From JAAEQG01 sp023133475 (GTDB lineage Bacteria; Planctomycetota; Phycisphaerae; UBA1845): a DNA stretch of 11,106 bases. The notes under the pieces were generated by a model, which had not been told where the DNA came from, did no database searches, and worked only from the letters and a program-made list of their open reading frames with translations. Below, in pieces: positions 5,492 through 11,106 of the stretch (within the stretch, counting starts at the first letter, position 1; every line of letters begins with the position of its first letter). Where the stretch lies: NCBI GenBank assembly GCA_030631415.1, contig DAOVLE010000176.1, positions 1 to 11,106 of the forward strand, read 5' to 3'. The translations under genes were made by a program, and so were the position numbers.

Positions 5492-6805
5492 TCATCTGCG
5501 TAAGTAGGCGTCGATGGTTTGGGCGGCATGCTTTCCTTCCGCTACCGCCTTGACAATCATCGTTCCGCCGGCGGACGTTGCGTCCCCACCGGCATAAACG
5601 CCCTCATGAGAGGTGGCGCCGGTCTCCGGATCGACTATGATCCTGCCTCCGCCGTCGAGCTTTACGCCCGGCAACGCGTTGGCGAACTCCGGTGCCGGCC
5701 GGGCACCAATGGCGAAGACCACCATCTCCACCGGCAACCAGTATTCAGTGCCGTCGATTTTCTCCGCGTTGGCTGGGATGAACTTGCCCGGCTCCTTCCA
5801 GCGGATGCGCACCGCCTTAAGCCCGGTCACCTTGCCGTCTTCACCGGTGATCTCCAAGGGCATCGAGCGGGTGTGGAAACGCACGCCCTCTTTCCATGCT
5901 TCGCCGAGTTCGTCATGGTAAGCCGGCATCTCGCACGGGGCTTCCAAACACAACATGTCGATTTCTGTTGCCCCAAGCCGCCGTGCTGCCCCGGCTGCGT
6001 CCATCGCCACGCTTCCACCGCCAACGATCAGCACGTTGGCAGGCACCACCGGCTTGTCGCCCTGCCCGAAGTTGAACGCGGAGAAGGCATCCAGCAGCGC
6101 CTTCCAGGTGGTCACACCGTCGAGGTCTTCGCCGGGAACCCCCGGCGTAACAGCCTGCTGCAACCCGGCGGCGAGATAGACCGCCCCGTACCCGCCAGCC
6201 AGCAGATCGTCGATGGTGTGATTGGCTCCGAATGGGGCAGAGGTCTCGATGCGAACGCCCAGGCTTGTGACGTACCGGATTTCACCAGCCACCAATTCCT
6301 GCGGCAGGCGATGGGGTGGGACGCCATAGGTGCAGATTCCCCCGGGCAACGGGTTCTTCTCGAAGACGGTGGGCACGTGCCCCAGTTTGGCCAGTTCCGC
6401 CGCAGCCGCCAACCCGGAAGGCCCCGCACCAATAATAGCCACCTTTTTGCCGTCTGCCGGCCCCGCCGGCCCACTCCTGCCGCAGCGTAGTTCGGTGCAG
6501 GCTGCGTAGTGCTGGAGTTTCCCGATGGCGATGGGGGTGCTCAACTCGGTGCCAGCACAGGCCCCCACACATAATTCATCGACGGGACAGACCAATCCGC
6601 ACACACCAGCCAACACATTCTGCTCGCGGATCAGATTGATGGCCCGCCGCGGGTTGTCGAACCGGATCGCCCGGATAAAGTGCTTGATCGGCACCTGTGC
6701 GGGGCAAGCCGCCACACACGGCGGATCATCGCACATCAGACACCGCGACGCCTCCAGTTTGGCCTGCGTATCGGTCAGGCAGTTCTCACACAAAACATCA
6801 CTCAT
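5492..6805 (-). CDS. preT: PreT-type dihydropyrimidine dehydrogenase NAD(P)H/FAD subunit
   Basis: This 437-residue flavoprotein belongs to the glutamate synthase small subunit and PreT family. The N-terminal Fe-S domain has CENC (6-9), a first set of Cys 22, 25, 30 and 34 in RCLMCDDPPCVAACP, and a second set of Cys 69, 73, 79 and 83 in CGLVCPVDELCVGAC. Next come the FAD-binding IIGAGPSGLA (about 124-133), the NAD(P)-binding LIVGGGSVAMD (about 259-269) and the C-terminal FAD motif YAGGDATSAGG (about 404-414). Its role is to take electrons from NAD(P)H and pass them to PreA. The open frame reaches an ATG at 6826, but that codon lies in a repeat that also occurs at 3964. ATG 6805 is preferred, with AAGAGGG 6 nt upstream. 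An alternative reading is a generic glutamate synthase-like oxidoreductase, but the adjacent preA makes PreT much more likely. Confidence 0.9.
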   Translation of the reverse strand: MSDVLCENCLTDTQAKLEASRCLMCDDPPCVAACPAQVPIKHFIRAIRFDNPRRAINLIREQNVLAGVCGLVCPVDELCVGACAGTELSTPIAIGKLQHYAACTELRCGRSGPAGPADGKKVAIIGAGPSGLAAAAELAKLGHVPTVFEKNPLPGGICTYGVPPHRLPQELVAGEIRYVTSLGVRIETSAPFGANHTIDDLLAGGYGAVYLAAGLQQAVTPGVPGEDLDGVTTWKALLDAFSAFNFGQGDKPVVPANVLIVGGGSVAMDAAGAARRLGATEIDMLCLEAPCEMPAYHDELGEAWKEGVRFHTRSMPLEITGEDGKVTGLKAVRIRWKEPGKFIPANAEKIDGTEYWLPVEMVVFAIGARPAPEFANALPGVKLDGGGRIIVDPETGATSHEGVYAGGDATSAGGTMIVKAVAEGKHAAQTIDAYLRR

Positions 6806-6811
6806 GGATGG

Positions 6812-6818
6812 CCCTCTT
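6812..6818 (-). promoter_or_regulatory. Shine-Dalgarno site of preT
   Basis: AAGAGGG on the - strand, 6 nt before ATG 6805. It rules against the in-frame ATG 6826, which lies inside the repeat flank shared with 3964-3986. Confidence 0.7.
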
Positions 6819-6822
6819 GTAT

Positions 6823-6907
6823 ACATTCAGTGAACCCGTGGTGTGTAGAGGCATGAGGCAAGAGGCAAGAGGTATGAGGCAAGAGGCAAGAGGCAACAAG
6901 GCAACGA
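6823..6907 (+). repeat. Composite tandem-repeat element, copy 2
   Basis: The left flank 6823-6845 matches 3964-3986 at 22 of 23 positions. The array then has six 7-nt units (6850-6891: GGCATGA, GGCAAGA twice, GGTATGA, GGCAAGA twice) and two 8-nt units (GGCAACAA, GGCAACGA; 6892-6907), followed by GGAG as in copy 4. It lies only 17 nt upstream of the preT start, so it is in the preT leader or promoter region. Confidence 0.85.
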
Positions 6908-6960
6908 GGAGAGAATGTGAGAAGGGGTACCTATGCCCTCACCGGCGTCCTCTTTTGAGA

Positions 6961-7207
6961 GCCCCCAGAGGGGGCGTCGGAATATAGCCCAGGGTGAAGC
7001 GAAGCGAACCCTGGGTACGCCGGGCATCGTCATTTGAGCCCCCAACGGGGGCGATGGAACGATGTGGGATTGTGGCGTCATTTGAGTCCGAGCCGTGTCG
7101 CACGATTTCCATCGCCCCCGCTGGGGGCTTGTTTGAGGTTGTTGTCTTACCCCAGGGTTCGCTTCGCTTCACCCTGGGCTATATTCCACCGCCCCCGTTG
7201 GGGACTC
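6961..7207. repeat. Large nested inverted repeat between preT and smc
   Basis: The segment 6979-7015 is the exact reverse complement of 7151-7187 (37 nt). Imperfect similarity extends on both sides to about 95 nt per arm. Each arm contains its own stem, CCCAGGGT with ACCCTGGG (6988-6995 with 7008-7015, and 7151-7158 with 7171-7178). GCCCCC/GGGGGC-type hairpins lie at 6961-6975, 7038-7052 and 7114-7128, and a shorter one near 7191. The central stretch 7056-7106 shows nothing recognisable. I see no gene or transposase in 6806-7303; this repeat and the flanking arrays fill nearly all of it. Confidence 0.85.
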
Positions 7208-7220
7208 GGAAGAAGACACC

Positions 7221-7310
7221 TTGTTGCCTTGTTGCCTCGCTGCCTTGTTGCCTTGTTGCCTCGTTGCCTCTTGCCTCTTGCCTCTTGCCTCATGCCTCAC
7301 GCCTCACGCC
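7221..7310 (-). repeat. Composite tandem-repeat array, copy 3 (longest)
   Basis: On the - strand there are six 7-nt units (7310-7269: GGCGTGA twice, GGCATGA, GGCAAGA three times). Then come six 8-nt units (7268-7221: GGCAACGA, GGCAACAA twice, GGCAGCGA, GGCAACAA twice). The right flank GGTGTCTTCTTC and a CCCCAACGGGG hairpin match copy 1. The first unit overlaps the end of smc: its TGA is the stop codon. Confidence 0.9.
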
Positions 7311-10300
7311 ACTGCCCCTTCCACCTCGCTCGTGTCGGAGACGTCCTGCTCGAACTTCACGCTGACCAGCGAAGAGACGCCGGGCTCCTGCATGGTCACA
7401 CCATACATGCGATTGGCGATGCTCATGGTGCGCTTCGAGTGGGTGATGACAATGAACTGCGACCGATCCAGAAACTCGAGCACGATGTTGTTGAAACGCA
7501 CGTTGTTGGCTTCGTCCAGTGCGGCGTCCACCTCGTCCAGGATAGTAAAGGGAGCCGGGCGCGAGCGGAAAATGCTCATCACCAGGGCGATGGCGGTCAT
7601 GCTCTTCTCGCCGCCGGACAGCAGCAAGAGGCTTTGCAACTCCTTGCCCGGCGGACGGACCATGATCTCGATCCCACACTCCAGCGGGTTGTCGGGGTCC
7701 TCAAGAATGATGTCCGCCTTGCCGCCGCCGAACAGCTTGCGGAAGAGGTCCTGGAAATTCTCCCGAATGACTGCGAATGCTTCCGTAAAACGGGCCAAAC
7801 ACTCGTGGTTCAGCCTGTCGATCAACTGCTGCAACTGCTTATGCGACTCGTCCAGATCGCTCCGCTGAGAGGTGAGGAACTCCAAACGCTGCTCCAACTC
7901 GTCCTGCTCGGTGATGGCATCGAGGTTGACATTGCCCAGGCGATCCATCTTCAGGCGCAGCTCGGCAATCTGAGCCTCGACGGCGCCCCAGTCCTCCTCG
8001 GCATGCTCGTAAGACTCGTATGCCTGAGCCAGGTCGATGCCCAACTCGTCAGCCACGCGAGCCACCAAATCCTCACGCCTGACGCCGAGGGTGCTTAGTT
8101 CCATCTGGTTGGCGTGCAGCCGAGCTTCCACCTCGTCCAGTTCGGTGCGAAGCTGCTTGATGCCGGTGGTCAGTTCGTCATTCTCCAGCCGAAGCAGGTC
8201 TCGCATTCGGCGTAGTTGCAGTGCTTCCGCCTGTAAGCGTTCGCAGTCCCAACAGAGTTCCGTGAGTTTTTCCCGCCCTTGAAGCACAACAGTTTCGGAC
8301 TCGGCGATTCGCCCCTCGCAGTCGGCGGCTTCGTGGGTCGCCGCCGCTATCCCCTCCTGAGCCTCGCGTAACGTGTGGCGTAGTTTGTTGACGGCCTCCA
8401 CCGCCGCCGCACGCTTGGTGGAAAGCTGCCCGTCAGCCACCCGAGCCTCCGTGGAACGCGCCGCTAACCGCTCTCGCTGAGCGACGATGTCGTCTATCTT
8501 CTGCTGGTACTGTGCGACCTCCTGTTCCCGAGCCGACTTTTCTTCATCCAGCCGGCCCAGGTCGTCCCGGTTTGCACTGCGTTTGTTCCCCGCTTCGGCG
8601 ATCTGCCTCGCCAATGAATCCAACTCGTTGGCGATCAGCGGCTGTTCGTTGCTGAGCCGGCGGATCGACTCCGACACATTCTGCATGGCGGCATTGGCTT
8701 CGACTTTGGCGGTGTTGGCTTCGTAGATGGAGGTCCGCAACTCCTGCTGGACCTGAGCCAAATGCCCCGCCTCAGCCGTCGTCCGGTTGAGCTGGTCCTC
8801 GACCCGCTCGATCTTGCGAACCATCCCCTCGATGCGGTCGTCGATCCCACGCAGCTCGCTCTTACGCGAGATAAGCCCCACCTGCCCCGAAGCAGGCCCG
8901 AGGCTGATGCACCCGCCGGGTTCCACCAACTCGCCCCCCAGGGTGACAAAACGATGCCCCTCGGTGTCCTTCTCCGCCATCGCCAAAGCCTCGTCCAGGC
9001 TTTGCACGACGATCGTTTTGCCCAGCAGGTGCTTGGCCAAATGCTCCAGCGGATCCGAAAAGCGGACAAACTCCAAAACCTGAGCCACATAACCGGGATA
9101 GATCGAAAAGTCCCGCACGTTAACCACCGGTGGGAGCCGGTCCAGGAAAACCACGGTCAGACGCCCGGGCAAATCCTCCAACAACGCGGCATCAGACAGA
9201 AATCTCCGGCTGTCATTCACCACCAAAAGCTGATCGAACTCGCCCAGTGCCGCCTCCAGGGTGGCAGCGTGCTCCACGTCCACATCGAACAGGTCCGCCA
9301 CTATCCCCTCGATGGTGGACAATGCCCCATCGTTGGGGGTGGACAATCGGCCCTTCAGCAGCTTGCGTACAGCAGCCCCCACCCCTTCCATCCGATCCTC
9401 GAGATCGTGCAGCAACTGCCTCCGCGAAATCAGCCCGCTACGCTCCTCTTTGAGCCTGGCCAGCGCGTCAGCCAGTTCCAGGCGCATCTGCTCCACGCGG
9501 GAAGCGTCAGCCTTCTTCTCCGCCAGCCGTATGGTCTCCGCCTCGATCACCTCGTCGAGTTCGCTGATCCGTGCCTCGAACGACGCCCGGGTCTGGAGCA
9601 GGTCTTTCAGTTCTCGGGCGATCTCGGCGTCCCGGTCGTTCAGTCGGCCCTTCTGGCCGGTCAGCGTTTCGGCGTGCCGCTCGAGGGTAGTGATTTCATT
9701 GTGCAACCGAGAAGTGCGGCGCAATAGTTCGATGATGCCGGATTTGATGTCTTCCAGAATCGCTTGAGCCTGGGTCAGGTCGCGGGCCAGTGACTGATCC
9801 TGCTGGTTCAGCGCATCGATGGTCTCGCGCTGGGCGAGTGCCTGTTGCTCAAGTTCCTGCGCCTGCTGCTCGAGTTGGTGGATTTCGTCGGTAAGGCCGG
9901 TGATCCGCTCCCGGCACTGGTTTCGACGTGCGTAGGCTTTGTCGAGGTTCTCAGCCTGCTCGACGATGCGTCGCTGGGTGGCTTCGACCCGCTCCTCCAG
10001 CCCTGAGACCTCGGAAGTTACGCGAACCACCTGGTTCTCCGCATCGGTCAACTGCTCGTTGATGCGATCGGCGTCGGTGCCCAGCCTGGTGATGCCCGTC
10101 TCGTCGCGGTCGATGCGGGTGCGAATCTTCACCCCGCGGTCGGTATCATCGCCCACCAAGGTATCATAGCGGCTGATCTCGCCGCTGAGCCGATGGTACT
10201 CCGCCATCGAGAAGCGGGCGCGTAGTTCTCGCAGTTGCGTCTCATACGCCTGGAAGTTCCTCGCCTTTCCGGCTTGGAGTTTGACGCTACGGAGGCGCCG

Positions 10301-10897
10301 TTCGACCTCTTCGATGATGTCCCCCAGCCGCAGGAGGTTTTGCTGGGTGCGTTCGAGCTTGCGTTCCGCCTCATGGCGGCGGGCTTTGTAGCGGCTGATC
10401 CCCGCTGCCTCCTCGAAGATAACCCGCCGTTCGAGCGGGTTGGCCTGCAGCAGGGCATCGACCTTGCCCTGTTCGATCACCGAATAGGCTTCGGTGGCCA
10501 CCCCGGTATCCATGAACAATTCGCGGACGTCCTTGAGTCGTGCGGGTTTACGGTTCAGCAGGTATTCGCTTTCCCCGGAGCGGAACAGCTTTCGCATGAC
10601 CGACACTTCGTCACAGTCCATGGGGAGCATGTGGTCGCGGTTGTCGAAAACCACCTCGATCTGAGCCATACCCGCGCTGCGGCGGTTTTCCGCCCCGTTG
10701 AAGATCATATCCAGCATCTGGCGCCCGCGCAGGGATTTGGCTGACTGCTCGCCCAGGACCCAGCGGAAGGCATCGACCACGTTGCTCTTGCCGCACCCGT
10801 TAGGCCCCACGATACAGGTGATGCCCGGGCCAAAGTCAAACTCGACTTTGTCCGCGAAGCTCTTGAAACCGCAAATATTGAGATGCTTCAAAAACAC
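7304..10897 (-). CDS. smc: Chromosome segregation ATPase SMC
   Basis: This complete 1197-residue SMC protein has the usual bacterial length. The N-terminal ATPase half has Walker A GPNGCGKS (31-38) and the Q-loop VLGEQ (47-51). Two long Glu/Gln/Arg-rich coiled-coil arms follow, interrupted by a hinge at about residues 500-665. The C-terminal half has the ABC signature LSGGEKS (1093-1099), Walker B TILDEVD (1118-1124), the D-loop region and the switch His in VITHSK (about 1153). SMC dimers with ScpA and ScpB load on DNA and extrude loops to organise and separate chromosomes; scpA and scpB are not in this window. The start is GTG 10897: a stop lies two codons upstream, and FLKHLNICGFKSFADK aligns with the family N-terminus. 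The ribosome site is weak (AGAGG, 12 nt away). The last codons, GCG TGA, belong to a tandem repeat unit, so the C-terminus has been shaped by the repeat. Confidence 0.97.
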   Translation of the reverse strand: MFLKHLNICGFKSFADKVEFDFGPGITCIVGPNGCGKSNVVDAFRWVLGEQSAKSLRGRQMLDMIFNGAENRRSAGMAQIEVVFDNRDHMLPMDCDEVSVMRKLFRSGESEYLLNRKPARLKDVRELFMDTGVATEAYSVIEQGKVDALLQANPLERRVIFEEAAGISRYKARRHEAERKLERTQQNLLRLGDIIEEVERRLRSVKLQAGKARNFQAYETQLRELRARFSMAEYHRLSGEISRYDTLVGDDTDRGVKIRTRIDRDETGITRLGTDADRINEQLTDAENQVVRVTSEVSGLEERVEATQRRIVEQAENLDKAYARRNQCRERITGLTDEIHQLEQQAQELEQQALAQRETIDALNQQDQSLARDLTQAQAILEDIKSGIIELLRRTSRLHNEITTLERHAETLTGQKGRLNDRDAEIARELKDLLQTRASFEARISELDEVIEAETIRLAEKKADASRVEQMRLELADALARLKEERSGLISRRQLLHDLEDRMEGVGAAVRKLLKGRLSTPNDGALSTIEGIVADLFDVDVEHAATLEAALGEFDQLLVVNDSRRFLSDAALLEDLPGRLTVVFLDRLPPVVNVRDFSIYPGYVAQVLEFVRFSDPLEHLAKHLLGKTIVVQSLDEALAMAEKDTEGHRFVTLGGELVEPGGCISLGPASGQVGLISRKSELRGIDDRIEGMVRKIERVEDQLNRTTAEAGHLAQVQQELRTSIYEANTAKVEANAAMQNVSESIRRLSNEQPLIANELDSLARQIAEAGNKRSANRDDLGRLDEEKSAREQEVAQYQQKIDDIVAQRERLAARSTEARVADGQLSTKRAAAVEAVNKLRHTLREAQEGIAAATHEAADCEGRIAESETVVLQGREKLTELCWDCERLQAEALQLRRMRDLLRLENDELTTGIKQLRTELDEVEARLHANQMELSTLGVRREDLVARVADELGIDLAQAYESYEHAEEDWGAVEAQIAELRLKMDRLGNVNLDAITEQDELEQRLEFLTSQRSDLDESHKQLQQLIDRLNHECLARFTEAFAVIRENFQDLFRKLFGGGKADIILEDPDNPLECGIEIMVRPPGKELQSLLLLSGGEKSMTAIALVMSIFRSRPAPFTILDEVDAALDEANNVRFNNIVLEFLDRSQFIVITHSKRTMSIANRMYGVTMQEPGVSSLVSVKFEQDVSDTSEVEGAVA

Positions 10898-10996
10898 CGG
10901 TCAGGGAAACCTCTATGCGCCCGGACTCATGGTCAATTTGCGTTGCTACGCCTGCTCGGTAGACCAACCGCGCCGTCGGCCCACAGAGCACAACGT

Positions 10997-11025
10997 ACAA
11001 TAACATGTACCCGTTGCTTTTGCAA
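10997..11025 (-). promoter_or_regulatory. Candidate smc promoter
   Basis: On the - strand, TTGCAA (11020-11025) and TATTGT (10997-11002) are separated by 17 bp. Each matches the sigma-70 consensus at four of six positions. The site would give an smc leader of about 90-100 nt. It is the best candidate in the 209 bases upstream of smc, and there is no experimental support. Confidence 0.4.
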
Positions 11026-11060
11026 GCCCAACACCAAGTGGCGTTTTAGGTGGTGTGGGC
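11026..11060. repeat. Hairpin directly upstream of the smc promoter
   Basis: GCCCA (11026-11030) and CACCA (11032-11036), with one bulged A, pair with TGGTG (11051-11055) and TGGGC (11056-11060) around a 14-nt loop. It abuts the candidate -35 box. No T-run follows on either strand, so it is not a clear terminator. Confidence 0.5.
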
Positions 11061-11065
11061 TCTTC

Positions 11066-11106
11066 GGCCGCCACCCAATCAGTACCGCGACCGTAAGGGA
11101 GCGGCC
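11066..11106 (+). repeat. Dispersed repeat, copy C (CCGTAAGGGAG family), at window edge
   Basis: The 24-nt core (11078-11101) differs by one base from each of the copies at 3875-3898 and 2040-2063. GGCCGC (11066-11071) and GCGGCC (11101-11106) bracket it as an exact inverted pair, so the full unit may be a hairpin of about 41 nt. The element may continue beyond the window. Confidence 0.7.

Noticed and set aside
6961..7207. Insertion sequence with terminal inverted repeats
   Set aside because: Only 135 nt lie between the 37-nt arms, with no transposase frame. The arms contain their own palindromes, as in REP-like repeats. A non-autonomous element remains possible.
7221..7310. Possible CRISPR array
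   Set aside because: Units are 7-8 nt with no spacers, and no cas gene is present. It is a simple tandem repeat.
1..11106. Defence, phage or secretion system
   Set aside because: All five confident genes are metabolic or chromosome-maintenance genes, and no other gene-sized frame remains unexplained. The unusual content is in the repeats.

Overview
The window is a GC-rich bacterial chromosomal segment with five confident protein genes: one on the + strand and four on the - strand. The intergenic gaps are unusually full of palindromic and tandem repeats. I see no phage, insertion sequence, CRISPR array, rRNA or tRNA. The host cannot be fixed from five genes. The repeat style (GTAGGGCGGGT palindromes, GCCCCCAACGGGGGC hairpins, CTCCCTTACGGTCGCGG units) and the reversed-order HldE-like fusion make me lean to Planctomycetota or a related PVC-type bacterium, but that is a low-confidence inference from memory.

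Layout: 1-276 is a repeat-rich leader. 277-1902 (+) encodes a nucleotidyltransferase-sugar kinase fusion, the reverse of the usual HldE domain order. It is followed by a likely terminator and a pair of inverted palindromes, which separate it from the convergent amidohydrolase at 2122-3489 (-). The gap 3490-4058 holds REP-like palindromes, an orphan promoter-terminator pair that could make a short RNA, and the first copy of a composite tandem-repeat element. 4059-5270 (-) is preA and 5492-6805 (-) is preT; a repeat mosaic lies between them. 6806-7303 is a repeat island built around a 37-nt perfect inverted repeat. 7304-10897 (-) is smc, complete, with a plausible promoter at 10997-11025. The last 80 bases are again repeat DNA.

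How the genes work together: PreT (NAD(P)H- and FAD-binding, Fe-S) and PreA (FMN barrel plus two 4Fe-4S clusters) form the two-subunit dihydropyrimidine dehydrogenase type of enzyme. Transcribed in the same direction just beyond them is an amidohydrolase that closely resembles 8-oxoguanine deaminase. Together they suggest nucleobase catabolism or salvage. The long repeat-filled gaps mean a single transcript is not certain. smc (chromosome organisation) and the HldE-like enzyme (activated sugar synthesis) are unrelated housekeeping or envelope functions.

The least ordinary feature is non-coding: four copies of a polar array in which 7-nt units (GGCAAGA type) always precede 8-nt units (GGCAACAA type). 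Some copies share flanks, and one copy supplies the stop codon of smc.
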